Part shown: positions 47,938 through 56,802 of the stretch, in pieces
Layout: every line of letters starts with the position of its first letter
Numbering within the stretch: position 1 is the stretch's first letter
Assembly: GCA_016716475.1 (NCBI GenBank)
Contig: JADJWG010000004.1
Location: 310,001-374,000 of the forward strand
Length of the DNA stretch: 64,000 nt
Direction: 5' to 3'
Origin: Phycisphaerales bacterium
Lineage (GTDB): Bacteria > Planctomycetota > Phycisphaerae > UBA1845 > Fen-1342
Position numbers and translations under genes: made by a program
The notes under the pieces: model-generated
Database searches by the model: none
What the model was told of the DNA's origin: nothing
Seen by the model: only the letters and a program-made list of their open reading frames with translations

Positions 47938-48564
47938 TCAAAGCTTGCGAATCACGCCGACCACAACCCCTTGGATGCGAACGTCCTGTGTGATGAGGGG
48001 CTTATATTTCGGGTTGGCCGGCTGAAGGCGAATGCCGTTCTTGTCGCGAAAGAAGCGCTTTAACGTGGCTTCACCATCTTCGAGGAGGGCCACGATCGTC
48101 TCACCATCCTGGGCGGTGTCGCGTTTTTCTACGACGACGAAATCGCCATCGGCGATCTGGTCGTCAATCATGCTGTCGCCCCGGACGCGCAGCACGAAGG
48201 TCTCGTGTGCGGAGACGAAAAGCCCTTCGAGATCGAGAAACTCGCGTTCTTCTATGGCTTCGATGGGGCGTCCGGCCGCGATCGTTCCAGCAAGCGGCAA
48301 CAGGGTCGGGCGCTCGTCCGGAAACTGGATCGCCGCGTTAAGTCGCAAAGAGCGTGCCCTGTGCCGGGAGCGCTTGACGTAGCCCTTCCGCTGAAGCGCG
48401 GCGAGGTACTCGAAGACCGTGACTTTGCTGACGCCGAACTCGTCCGCCAACTCCTGCATGGTGGGGGCGTACCCGCGGGCATTCGAGTAGTCTCGAATGA
48501 AGGTGAGGACGCGCAGCTGTTTCGGGGTCAGGGATGGTAATGGGAGATCCGGTTTCCGTGGCAT
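47938..48564 (-). CDS. lexA: LexA repressor
   Basis: A 208-residue SOS repressor. The N-terminal winged helix starts LTPKQLRVLTFIRDY. The self-cleavage site is A97-G98 in TIAAGRP, and the catalytic pair is S131 (GDSMID) and K169 (EATLKRF), with spacings like E. coli LexA. The ATG at 48564 follows GGAGG. Upstream lies another gene whose 3' end overlaps lexA by 227 bases, so lexA is probably transcribed from the promoter at 48930. Confidence 0.95.
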   Translation of the reverse strand: MPRKPDLPLPSLTPKQLRVLTFIRDYSNARGYAPTMQELADEFGVSKVTVFEYLAALQRKGYVKRSRHRARSLRLNAAIQFPDERPTLLPLAGTIAAGRPIEAIEEREFLDLEGLFVSAHETFVLRVRGDSMIDDQIADGDFVVVEKRDTAQDGETIVALLEDGEATLKRFFRDKNGIRLQPANPKYKPLITQDVRIQGVVVGVIRKL

Positions 48565-48865
48565 CGTATTCCTCCGCCAGATAGGCGCTCAGCGAGCCAA
48601 ACAGCACAGGTGGCAGAGGTCGATCGGCGGATGCCCAGATGCGACGGTCGTGCGCCTGCGCGATACGAGCACCTTCCTCCGCGCGGGGAAGATCCTGCAA
48701 GGCACCCAGCAGACAGGCACTCAGATCGCGATACGCCTCGGGGGTGAGGGGGCTGACCTCCACATTGAGCAGGCCAACTCCCGCGGTGCGAACCTCCTCG
48801 CGGAAGTCGCCGCCCGGCCCGAGCACACAGAGCATTCTTCCTTGCGAGCGAAAACTGGTGGCCAC
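48338..48865 (-). CDS. hypothetical protein upstream of and overlapping lexA
   Basis: A 175-residue frame begins with GTG at 48865, preceded by AAGGAG at a good distance and a promoter. The first 100 residues look like a real, folded soluble protein (GRMLCVLGPGGDFREEV, LTPEAYRDLSACLLGAL), with reasonable codon use. After about residue 100 the frame runs through the lexA coding region and turns basic and His/Arg-rich, as expected for an out-of-frame reading. So either the C-terminus is a true long overlap, or a frameshift hides an earlier stop. No homologue is known to me. Confidence 0.55.
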   Translation of the reverse strand: MATSFRSQGRMLCVLGPGGDFREEVRTAGVGLLNVEVSPLTPEAYRDLSACLLGALQDLPRAEEGARIAQAHDRRIWASADRPLPPVLFGSLSAYLAEEYDATETGSPITIPDPETAARPHLHSRLLECPRVRPHHAGVGGRVRRQQSHGLRVPRRASAEGLRQALPAQGTLFAT

Positions 48866-48908
48866 AACGCACTCCTTCGCGTTCGTGCCGCGCCGCTCTC
48901 GTACCTCT

Positions 48909-48942
48909 GTTAGCGGTATGGTCGTACGAATAATACCCTAAC
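48909..48942. promoter_or_regulatory. 34-bp dyad over the lexA promoter
   Basis: Arms GTTAGCGGTAT and ATACCCTAAC and the central TCGTACGA share one centre at 48925/48926; 11 of 17 positions match across the axis. It covers the -10 and the likely start of transcription, where LexA usually binds to repress its own gene. Confidence 0.45.
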
Positions 48943-48958
48943 AACGGACACAAGGCAA
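48930..48958 (-). promoter_or_regulatory. promoter of the lexA transcript
   Basis: On the minus strand, TTGCCT (4 of 6), 17 bases, TATTAT (5 of 6). It gives a leader of about 60 bases before the GTG of the overlapping gene. Confidence 0.6.
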
Positions 48959-49278
48959 GCGCTGCTCCCATTTTTCTGTTGGCGGCTCCGCCGCATCAAC
49001 ATGGTGGGATACCAGACCACTTCTACAACTATACCTTGTGTTTTGCTTCGATGGCAAAGGGACCCGACACAGAATGCGCCAAAATCCGCAGCAGGAAGCC
49101 GGTGTGCATAGGGGTTTGAATTAACGTAAGTCCATAAATGGTAATGATATACGTTCGAGATGCACGGGTGGAAACGAGTGGATTGCACCAGGATAAGCGC
49201 GCGAGATCTTCAGGCAGGACAAGGATGAGCTGTGCCTGGGAATGCTCGTTCCGTCATCCGCCGCCGACTCCGGGCGGG

Positions 49279-50469
49279 CTACACGCCGCCCTGGTAAGTG
49301 GTGCCGCGCCAGGTCGTGCGGGTTCCGGTGAGACGCCGCATGGCGTTGAAGGTGATCGCCAGGCAGAGAGCGGCGCCGAGCGGGTATGTCAGTGCCATCG
49401 GCGACGGCAACGCACAGAGCTTGTAGAAGCGCCAGAGAACGGTTTGCTGGGCGACGGCCGCAGCTCCCGCGGCGAGCCCGATTTCAAGGCCGATTTCGGG
49501 CAGGAAAGGTGCGGCGAGCAGTGAAATCCACGGCAGCAAGCTGAAGATGGAGAGAAACAGCACGCTCACGATGAGCCGCAGCCAGGTGCCGAAGCAGGCG
49601 TAGAAGATTCGCGTCCACCCGTTCCAGATCTGTCGCAGACCCGTGTACATCCGCACCGTGTACATGCCGCCACCACGCAGGACGTAGAGTCGCAGGCCTT
49701 CGGCCTTGATACGCCGGGCAAAGTGCATGTCTTCGTTGAGAGCCAGCTTGTGATCGGCGTGGCCGCCGATACGGGCATAGGCAGCGCGTTTGATCAGCAT
49801 GAAGGCGCCATTGGCGTACGCGGTGCGGCTGGCGGGGTCGTTTACGGCCTTGGGGGGGAACCAGTAGACCATGATGGCGCCCGCAGGCGGTTGCACGATC
49901 CATTCCCAGAAGGATTTCGCTTCGAGTTGGGGCAGGACGGAGAGCAGGTCCACCTGTTTCTGCTGGGCGACGCGCATCGCCGCACGGAGCAGGCGACGAT
50001 CGGGAAAGCGGCAGTCGGCGTCCGTCAGGCAGAGATACTCGCCTTCGGCATGCTGTACGCCTGTATGCATGGCGTGGTTCTTGCCACCCCAGCCGGCTGG
50101 CAGTTCGCGCACGTGCATGACACGAAGCCGCGGATTGTGGGCGGCACACTCGTCAAGGATTGCCGCGGTCCGATCGCCGCTACGATCGTTGATCGCGATG
50201 ATGTTGAAGTCGGGATAATCCTGGGCGAGCAGGCCGGCGAGGCAGGTGCCGATATTTTCCTCTTCATCTTTGCCGGCAACCAGAACTGTCAGTTTCGGCA
50301 GGGGGCCGGTGTTGCGATCGGCATCGGCCGGGCAGAGCGCCGGGTCGTTTTCCGCCGCGTTGACGTGCAAATGGCGGCGGAGCCAGACGGCGGCGATGAG
50401 CAACAGGGCCCAGAACCAGAAGGCCGCGCTGCTGAGTTCCAGCACGAAACTCAGATCGAGCTGTGGCAA
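49279..50469 (-). CDS. family 2 glycosyltransferase with membrane anchors
   Basis: A 396-residue enzyme. One membrane helix near residues 15-30, then a GT2 domain with VLVAGKDEEENIG, NDRSGDRT and the DxD-like TDADC, GWGGKNHAM, and NEDMHFARR, then three or four helices at the C-terminus. The layout resembles HpnB-like (hopanoid-associated) and other lipid or carotenoid glycosyltransferases. The start is TTG 50469, seven bases after GGAG; the nearest ATG is out of frame. Sugar and acceptor are unknown. Confidence 0.85.
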   Translation of the reverse strand: MPQLDLSFVLELSSAAFWFWALLLIAAVWLRRHLHVNAAENDPALCPADADRNTGPLPKLTVLVAGKDEEENIGTCLAGLLAQDYPDFNIIAINDRSGDRTAAILDECAAHNPRLRVMHVRELPAGWGGKNHAMHTGVQHAEGEYLCLTDADCRFPDRRLLRAAMRVAQQKQVDLLSVLPQLEAKSFWEWIVQPPAGAIMVYWFPPKAVNDPASRTAYANGAFMLIKRAAYARIGGHADHKLALNEDMHFARRIKAEGLRLYVLRGGGMYTVRMYTGLRQIWNGWTRIFYACFGTWLRLIVSVLFLSIFSLLPWISLLAAPFLPEIGLEIGLAAGAAAVAQQTVLWRFYKLCALPSPMALTYPLGAALCLAITFNAMRRLTGTRTTWRGTTYQGGV

Positions 50470-50548
50470 ATTGCATCTCCGAGATTGACAGACTCGGCAG
50501 GGTATCGAAACTGCACGCTGGCTGCCACGGGGTGCTGAGGAATTGACA

Positions 50549-52033
50549 ATGAACAGGCGGAGTTGGCATTGCGGGTTGGCCTGGGCCGGGGTGCTCCTCG
50601 CGGGTACCGGGAAGATACACGCTCAGAGCGGCGCTGTGCCGCCGGCGCTCCCGCCGGCTTCGCAGCCCGCGGCCGGTGCCGCACCGCTCACCCCCTACAT
50701 TGATCCGGCCTTCGGGTTTGAGCTGCAGATCCCTGCCGGCTGGGTGTACGATCACACGCGTTTCACGGAGGGGCGGACGTACCGTGGCCGGGACTACTTC
50801 CGCGATTTCAAGGATACGGTCGGGATTCTCCAGGGGCGTTCGCCGGACGGCCACCGCGCGCTGCAGATCAACGTGTTCCGGAATTTCGCGCTGAAAGAGT
50901 TCTCCGACTGGGCGGTCTCATTCGGCAATGCGATCGCCACGAGTCTGCGTACGCAGAGTGGTGAATGGGTGACCCGGCGGGTACCCCCACGCGAAGCGAT
51001 CGTACTTACGTACACCACGCAGCTCGGGGCCTCGCTGGTGCGGACGCACTACCTCTGCGTGCCCTTCGACCCGACCACGATCTGGGTGCTGGTCTACTCG
51101 GGAACCGTGGCGGACGATGCTGAATCGCAGGTGCTCTATCACGAGTTTGAACAGATCACCGATTCGCTCAGGGTGCTGTACGACCCGCAACAGATCGAGC
51201 GACTCACACCGGCGTACGACCGTGGGCGGGCGCTGCTTGAGCGTATCCGGGACCAGGGATCCGGCATCCAGCTCGACGGACAGATACACTACTACGAGAT
51301 CAGTGAGCAGGGTAAGCCGGTGGGTTACCTGAGCCGGCAGTACCTGCGGGAAGAGTTTTCCTTTGGGGAGCGTAATCCGCGAGCCCGTGCTGCCCGGGAG
51401 GGTCTCCGCGTCCGCGAGCGTTCCTGGCGTTTCGGTGCCGATGGTACGGCTTGGCATACGCGGCTCGATCTATTCTCTTCCTTCGATCGTCGGAGCGAGC
51501 ACGTCGAGGACTGGCAACGCCAGGTCCCGCCCCCCGGGGCCGCCGATCCGCGGGCGCTGCTGCGGGTCCAGCAGGTCACCCGGGAGGCGGATGTGTTGCT
51601 GGCGAGTTTTTGGACGCGCATTGGTGAGGAAGGCGATCCGCTTTCGACGCCGACACCGAAGCCGCGCTCCGTGGGACCGGTGTACCTCGACCAGGCCTGG
51701 GCCCGGCTGTTGCCCGGGCTGCTACTTGGGTATTCCGAGGAGCAGCACGCCGTCGCCGTGTTTAACCGGGAAGTTCGCGCGCTGCTCGTGCACGTCATCA
51801 CGCCGAAGGGAGAGACCCGCATCGACGGCTACAGCGAACCGGTGTGGGTGTTCGAGGTCCGCGAGGGTTTCGTCGATCTGCCGACGCGACTGTACACGGA
51901 CGATCGTGGTCTGCTGGTGCGGGCGGAAACCGGTCCTGTGCTGCTCCGCAAGGTGTCGGTGGATTACATCGAGAAGACCTACGGGCCACAGCGCGAAGCT
52001 GCGCGTGAACGGGGCGGAGTGCCGCGGGATTGA
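50549..52033 (+). CDS. secreted protein of unknown function
   Basis: A 494-residue protein with a signal peptide of about 26 residues ending IHAQ and a Pro/Ala linker. The mature part starts YIDPAFGFELQIPAGW, a pattern of beta-rich lipid-binding or PsbP-like proteins (tentative), and a second half that resembles a beta-barrel-like repeat of the first. GAGGA precedes the ATG by 8 bases. No catalytic residues are evident. Confidence 0.75.
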   Translation: MNRRSWHCGLAWAGVLLAGTGKIHAQSGAVPPALPPASQPAAGAAPLTPYIDPAFGFELQIPAGWVYDHTRFTEGRTYRGRDYFRDFKDTVGILQGRSPDGHRALQINVFRNFALKEFSDWAVSFGNAIATSLRTQSGEWVTRRVPPREAIVLTYTTQLGASLVRTHYLCVPFDPTTIWVLVYSGTVADDAESQVLYHEFEQITDSLRVLYDPQQIERLTPAYDRGRALLERIRDQGSGIQLDGQIHYYEISEQGKPVGYLSRQYLREEFSFGERNPRARAAREGLRVRERSWRFGADGTAWHTRLDLFSSFDRRSEHVEDWQRQVPPPGAADPRALLRVQQVTREADVLLASFWTRIGEEGDPLSTPTPKPRSVGPVYLDQAWARLLPGLLLGYSEEQHAVAVFNREVRALLVHVITPKGETRIDGYSEPVWVFEVREGFVDLPTRLYTDDRGLLVRAETGPVLLRKVSVDYIEKTYGPQREAARERGGVPRD

Positions 52034-52070
52034 AACCGGTACAGCGCCGCGAACTCGGGTGCGGCCGGGA

Positions 52071-52970
52071 CTAGCCGGATCCGGTGTCGCGGTCCTCGCG
52101 CACGGCATAGACCCCCAGCACGTCGAACAGTGTGGCCGGCACCACGTGCTGCTCCCCGAACCAGAGCAAGGGTTGGACCGCGAATCGCAGCAGACTGTTG
52201 AACGGACCGCCACGCTTGCGGAGCCGCTCAACCACGTAACGCACCGGCACCCAGTTCACCTCGCGAGTGATGTGCACCGTGCGGCAACCAGCCCCGGTGA
52301 GCAGGTGCGTCAAGGCGCGTGGCGAGAAGAAAAAGAGATGTTCGGGCAGGTTGAACAGGTGCCAGTTCGCTCCGCTCCAGCGTGCGCACAGGGAAGTAAT
52401 GTCACCTGTGGAGAGCGCGAGCACGCCTCCCGGCCGCAACGCTCGTGCCGCGATGGCAAGCGTGTGGTGCGGCGTGGGTAGGTGTTCGACCACGTCCCAC
52501 AGGCAAACACAGTCATAGGCGGCAGGTTCGAGCCGCAGGTCCTCGGCGGAAGCGTTTGCGACTTCCAGATCGCGGGCGCGCGCCTTTCCGGCGGCGTAAG
52601 TGCTGATCTCGGCTCCGGCCACGTTCCAACCATGCCGACGGGCTTCATCGAGGAACACGCCCGTGCCGGCGCCGAACTCGAAGAGCCGCCGGCCGGTGGT
52701 GAGCCGCATGATGCGCCGCAGGCGCACCCGCGCCGTGCGCCGTACCCCGACCTCAAGGGCGGCGTAGTCGTTGTAGCCGCGCTCCGCAGTGGCGCATTGG
52801 AAGTAGTCCTCATCGTAAAAGGCGACCGGATCAAAAGACGGCCATTGCCACCACGCCAGCCCGCACGCGGGGCATTGCAGCAGCAGCGCACCGTTGCGCA
52901 GGGTATAGCGGCCGACCGGGGGCAGGTCGCAGGCGAGGCAGCGTTCCGGGGGAGCTGGCAACATGCTCAC
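52071..52970 (-). CDS. SAM-dependent methyltransferase with zinc ribbon
   Basis: A 299-residue enzyme. Residues 11-36 hold C11, C14, C33 and C36 (CLAC and CPAC), a zinc ribbon. A class I Rossmann methyltransferase follows: FEFGAGTGVF near 95, the acidic loop GAEIST, and LWDVVEHLP. Many members with this order modify nucleotide sugars or lipids. The GTG at 52970 overlaps the panB stop in GTGA, suggesting translational coupling; ATG 52964 is an alternative. Confidence 0.85.
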   Translation of the reverse strand: MSMLPAPPERCLACDLPPVGRYTLRNGALLLQCPACGLAWWQWPSFDPVAFYDEDYFQCATAERGYNDYAALEVGVRRTARVRLRRIMRLTTGRRLFEFGAGTGVFLDEARRHGWNVAGAEISTYAAGKARARDLEVANASAEDLRLEPAAYDCVCLWDVVEHLPTPHHTLAIAARALRPGGVLALSTGDITSLCARWSGANWHLFNLPEHLFFFSPRALTHLLTGAGCRTVHITREVNWVPVRYVVERLRKRGGPFNSLLRFAVQPLLWFGEQHVVPATLFDVLGVYAVREDRDTGSG

Positions 52971-53815
52971 TGGGTGCCCCGCGCGCCGTCGCGTCTCAGC
53001 GAGTACATGTGTTGCGGTCCGGGGTAACGCCCGGCGGCGATGTCACCTACATATTGTCGCAGGGCCTGCTCGATCGTGTCGGCGAGCTGTGCGAGCACCG
53101 GTACGAAGCGGGGTGGGCGAGCGAGACTCAGCCCGAGCAGGTCCTGGGTGACGACCACGTGCCCGTCGCAGGCCGCACCGGCACCGCAGCCGATCACGGG
53201 CACCGGTACGCCGGCGACGACAGCGGCCGCCGCTTCGTCCGGCACCGCTTCCAACAGAATCATGGTGGCTCCTGCTGTAACCATACGCTGTGCTGCGGCG
53301 ACGAGTGCGGCGATGCCGGGGGCATCGCGCGCCTGCGCGCGGTATCCATCAGGTGTCAGCACCTGCTGGGGCCTGAGGCCCAGGTGCGCAATGGTTGCAA
53401 TACCGGCCGTGGCGAGTGCCGCGACGCGATTCGTGTCGTCGGGTCCGGCCTCGAGCTTCACGGCGTCGCAGCCCACCGCCACGAAGTCGCGAGCGGCGTC
53501 ACAGGTTACCTCCATGGAGCCCGCGAGAGTCTCATAAGGCAAATCCCCGACGAGGAAGACGTGGGGGGCGCCACGACGCACGGCCGCCGCCAGCGGCACC
53601 ATCAACGCGAGCGGAGCAGCCCGCGTGTTGGGTTCACCGAGCAGGACGGTGGCCAGCGAGTCCCCGACGAGCAAACTATCCACGCCCGCCCGCTCCGCCA
53701 GTACCGCTGTGGGATAGTCGTACGCGGTGAGCATGGCGAACTTCTCGCCTGCGGCCTTGCGGGCCCGCAGTGTCGCGAGGGTGATCGGTGTGCGGTTTGT
53801 GAGAGCGGTATTCAT
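52967..53815 (-). CDS. panB: 3-methyl-2-oxobutanoate hydroxymethyltransferase
   Basis: A 282-residue enzyme for the first step of pantothenate synthesis, adding a hydroxymethyl group to ketoisovalerate from methylene-THF. Family marks: LTAYDYPTAVLAERAG, VGDSLATVLLG with metal-binding Asp, AVKLEAG, IAHLGLRPQ, and LLEAVPDE with the catalytic Glu. The start ATG 53815 gives a normal family N-terminus. The next gene overlaps it by 4 bases. Confidence 0.95.
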   Translation of the reverse strand: MNTALTNRTPITLATLRARKAAGEKFAMLTAYDYPTAVLAERAGVDSLLVGDSLATVLLGEPNTRAAPLALMVPLAAAVRRGAPHVFLVGDLPYETLAGSMEVTCDAARDFVAVGCDAVKLEAGPDDTNRVAALATAGIATIAHLGLRPQQVLTPDGYRAQARDAPGIAALVAAAQRMVTAGATMILLEAVPDEAAAAVVAGVPVPVIGCGAGAACDGHVVVTQDLLGLSLARPPRFVPVLAQLADTIEQALRQYVGDIAAGRYPGPQHMYSLRRDGARGTQ

Positions 53816-54223
53816 GCGGGGCGTTTTCGGACTTTGAATGAGGACCGACGAGCGCAGCAACTGCGACCGGGGGACGCCACACCGATCGCCGAGAGCGCCA
53901 CGGCATTATAAGGCCGGTAGCCGGGATGCACCCCTCGCCCTGTTTTCCCCGCACGAGTTGCCCGGCACGTCAAATCATTGACATGCTTTTCCTGAGCGCA
54001 GGCGACCCAGGTCGTGTGCGTTGCTGCAAGTCCGTACTCGCCGGACACAGCCGGGTTGCCGGGCTTCCGTGTACGCCCAGCGCAGCACGACAGGGTGAGA
54101 CCGCGCGCAGCCCCAGGGCGCGCCGGAATGGAGCTAGGTGCCATGAACCTGTATCCGACACCAGCGGACCGGGTCTCCGTAACGGTGCAGGTGGTGCGAA
54201 GGGCCGCATAGAAGGGAACCGGC
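53816..54223. other. divergent region between panB and the GGDEF gene
   Basis: No convincing gene. On the minus strand a perfect TATAAT at 53905-53910 could be the panB -10, with a poor -35. On the plus strand a perfect TTGACA at 53978-53983 has no matching -10. Confidence 0.45.
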
Positions 54224-55894
54224 ATGCGCGCGAATCCTGCTGATGTCTGCATCATCGAAGACGACACAGCGCAGCGCGCGCTGCTGTTTCGGCGGCTGAT
54301 CGAACAGCAGTTCAGCGTCGTCGAGGCGGAAGACGCCGAGTCCGGGTTGCGGCAGATTCGCCAGCATCACCCGCGGGTCGTGCTCTGTGACCTGCTGCTG
54401 CCGGGGATGAGCGGCACCGGGCTGTGCCGGGAGGTCCGGTCGGACCCGGCACTTGACGGCACCTACATCATCGTGCTGACCATGTGCGAGATTGTCGATG
54501 CGAAGCACGAGGCGCTCAACGCGGGGGCCGATGACTACCTGCTCAAGCCGTACGATCCGAGCGAGTTGCTGGCGCGGCTGCGGAACGGACTGCGCATCAG
54601 CCACCTGCAGGAGCGACTCCGGCGGGCCGCACTGACGGATGCCTTGACAGGACTCTGGAACCACGCCCAGTTTCGTGAATTGCTGGACCGCGAATTCTCG
54701 CGTACGCGCCGGTATGGCGGGGCGGCCTCGTTGCTGATGCTGGATCTCGACTTGTTCAAGTCGGTGAATGACAGCTTCGGTCACGAGGTGGGGAATCGTG
54801 TCATCGAAGCCACGGCTCGGCACCTGCGGCAGATGGTGCGCGAGACCGACATCGTCGCACGCTACGGTGGGGAGGAATTCGCGGTGGTCTGCCCCGCGAC
54901 GTCGCTCGAGGACGCGAGCCAACTGGCTGAACGCATCCGCGTGACGCTGCCGGACCAGGTGCGCGTACGGGGGTGCGAGCAGCTCCGGCTCACGGCCTCC
55001 ATTGGCGTGGCCGCCACGACGGACCCACAGGCACAGACGGTCACGGACCTGATCAACCTCGCGGATAGCGCGCTGTACGTCGGCAAGCATGGCGGGCGCA
55101 ACCGGGTCGTACGGTGTGATGAGTTGAAGGAAACACCCGCCGCGGAGGTGGTGGACTGCAATGAAGTCGATCGGCTTCGCAAGCAGATTCACAGTCTGAG
55201 CATGCAGGCGAAGGAGTTGTGCTTGCAGAGCATCTGGGCCCTGGTGCAGGCGCTTGAGGCCCGTGACCCGTTCACGGCGTGGCACTCACGCAACACGATG
55301 GCGTACGCTCAGGACATGGCCGTGGCGGCCGGGCTTTCGAAGAACATGCAGGAGGCGATCGCGAACGCCGCGATGCTGCACGATCTCGGCAAGATCGGGG
55401 TCCCCGACCAGATTCTCCAGAGTGTGGCGCCGCTGACCGAGGCCCAGACCACGATCATCCGCCAGGTCCCGCAACTCACGTGCCGCATCATCGAGCCGCT
55501 GCGGGTCTTCGAGACGGAGACGGTGATTGTGCGCCATCTCCGTGAGCGATTCGATGGCAGTGGTTATCCGAACGGGCTGGCCGGTCGTGCGATCCCGATC
55601 GGGTCACGGCTGCTCGCTGTGGCCGAGACTTTCGATGCCCTCACCAGCGCGCGGGCCCACCGGCCGAGCCGCAGCATGCGCGCCGCGCTGCGGGTCATCC
55701 AGGCCGAAGCCGGGCGGCAGTTCGACCCCGAGTACACCACCCTGTTGGCGCAGGTGCTCGCGGACCATCACGAGTCCTGGCGCGAGCGCATCGAGCAGGC
55801 ACGCGTTGCCCTGAGTGCCGTCCAGGGGGAATTCCAGCCGGTATTGGACACGCACAGCGCTGCGGCCGCGCGGCGGACGCACGACTGGAACTGA
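54224..55894 (+). CDS. receiver-GGDEF-HD-GYP c-di-GMP protein
   Basis: A 556-residue protein that can both make and break cyclic di-GMP. Receiver domain with phospho-acceptor D56 (LCDLLLPG) and LLKPYD; GGDEF domain with the intact active site RYGGEEF and, five residues before it, the inhibition site RETD (RxxD); HD-GYP domain with HDLGKIGVPD and RFDGSGYPNGL. Both catalytic sites look functional. Phosphorylation of the receiver probably sets the balance. AAGGGAA precedes the ATG at 54224. Confidence 0.94.
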   Translation: MRANPADVCIIEDDTAQRALLFRRLIEQQFSVVEAEDAESGLRQIRQHHPRVVLCDLLLPGMSGTGLCREVRSDPALDGTYIIVLTMCEIVDAKHEALNAGADDYLLKPYDPSELLARLRNGLRISHLQERLRRAALTDALTGLWNHAQFRELLDREFSRTRRYGGAASLLMLDLDLFKSVNDSFGHEVGNRVIEATARHLRQMVRETDIVARYGGEEFAVVCPATSLEDASQLAERIRVTLPDQVRVRGCEQLRLTASIGVAATTDPQAQTVTDLINLADSALYVGKHGGRNRVVRCDELKETPAAEVVDCNEVDRLRKQIHSLSMQAKELCLQSIWALVQALEARDPFTAWHSRNTMAYAQDMAVAAGLSKNMQEAIANAAMLHDLGKIGVPDQILQSVAPLTEAQTTIIRQVPQLTCRIIEPLRVFETETVIVRHLRERFDGSGYPNGLAGRAIPIGSRLLAVAETFDALTSARAHRPSRSMRAALRVIQAEAGRQFDPEYTTLLAQVLADHHESWRERIEQARVALSAVQGEFQPVLDTHSAAAARRTHDWN

Positions 55895-55963
55895 CCGGTG
55901 CGGTGAGGCGGAGGGATGGCGGGGGGGTTGCCAGTCGGACGCTGGGGGGCTACCAAGGCGGGC

Positions 55964-56791
55964 ATGTGCTCGTATTCGTTGCAGGTTCGCTTGAAGGTCC
56001 GGTGCCACGCACCACTCGTGCTTTTGTCATGGCTGGTTGTCCTGCCGGGCTGCGTGACGCCCCAGCCGGCTGAGCGTCGCCCTCCACCCGTGGCGCCAAC
56101 CCGCCCGCCGACGGTGGTGGCCCCGCCCAACTCGGTTGTTGAGGTCGGCCGTTCGCACGCGGGCACGCCGATCGTACTGGAGATCATCGGGGATGGCCCC
56201 GCGCGGATCTTGATTTTGGGTGGTATTCATGGCAACGAACCGACGAGCGCGACCGTTGCGGTAGCGCTGGCGGAACACCTCCGGCATAGGCCTGACCTGT
56301 GGGAAGTCGCGACGGTGGGCATCCTGGCCGAAGCGAATCCCGACGGTCTGGCGCGGCGTTCGCGGTGGAATGCTCGAGGCGTCGATCTCAACCGCAACTT
56401 TCCGGCCCGCAACTGGCGGGTGGGTCGCGGGGAACGCGCCGGCGGCACCCCGGGCTCGGAGCCGGAGACGCAGGCCGTTCTTGCGGCGGTCGCGCGCCTG
56501 GAGCCGCAGCGCATCGTCTCCCTGCACTCGATCGTGGGTGGTCGTGAGTGCAATAACTACGACGGACCGGCGGTGGGTCTGGCGCGGCGCATGAGTCGCC
56601 TGAATGGCTATCCGCCGGCAGCGAGCATCGGCTATCCGACTCCCGGGAGCTTCGGGACGTGGGCGGGCGTCGATCGCGGGATTCCCACGGTGACGCTCGA
56701 ACTGCCGCGCGCGGCTACGCACGAGGAGGTGTGGCCGGCGAACCGTGATGCGTTGATCGCGTTCATCCGGGGCGAAGAGGAGGAGGCGTAG
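55964..56791 (+). CDS. M14-family carboxypeptidase-like lipoprotein (MpaA-like)
   Basis: A 275-residue enzyme. A lipobox (VLPGC, C30) follows a hydrophobic helix. Zinc ligands H89 and E92 are in GIHGNEP and H188 in LHSIV; DLNRNFPA is typical of the family, and the general base is E246 in TLELPR. Such enzymes, like MpaA, cleave murein tripeptides or similar amides. A Pro-rich linker separates the anchor from the enzyme. ATG chosen to put the lipobox at the usual distance. Confidence 0.85.
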   Translation: MCSYSLQVRLKVRCHAPLVLLSWLVVLPGCVTPQPAERRPPPVAPTRPPTVVAPPNSVVEVGRSHAGTPIVLEIIGDGPARILILGGIHGNEPTSATVAVALAEHLRHRPDLWEVATVGILAEANPDGLARRSRWNARGVDLNRNFPARNWRVGRGERAGGTPGSEPETQAVLAAVARLEPQRIVSLHSIVGGRECNNYDGPAVGLARRMSRLNGYPPAASIGYPTPGSFGTWAGVDRGIPTVTLELPRAATHEEVWPANRDALIAFIRGEEEEA

Positions 56792-56802
56792 CCCCGGGGG
56801 GG

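Larger units (their letters stand above)
48866..49278. other. lexA-operon control region and AT-richer gap
   Basis: No gene. The left part holds the dyad and promoter listed here. From about 48960 to 49170 the base composition is clearly more AT-rich than the rest of the window, without an ORF, repeat or integration site I can recognise. Confidence 0.5.

Noticed and set aside
48963..49000. GGCGG-ct-CCGCC hairpin beside a run of five T on the plus strand
   Set aside because: The T run comes before the stem on the plus strand and is an A run after it on the minus strand, so it does not fit a terminator in either direction.
53978..53983. A perfect TTGACA on the plus strand upstream of the GGDEF gene
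   Set aside because: No -10-like hexamer 15-19 bases downstream.
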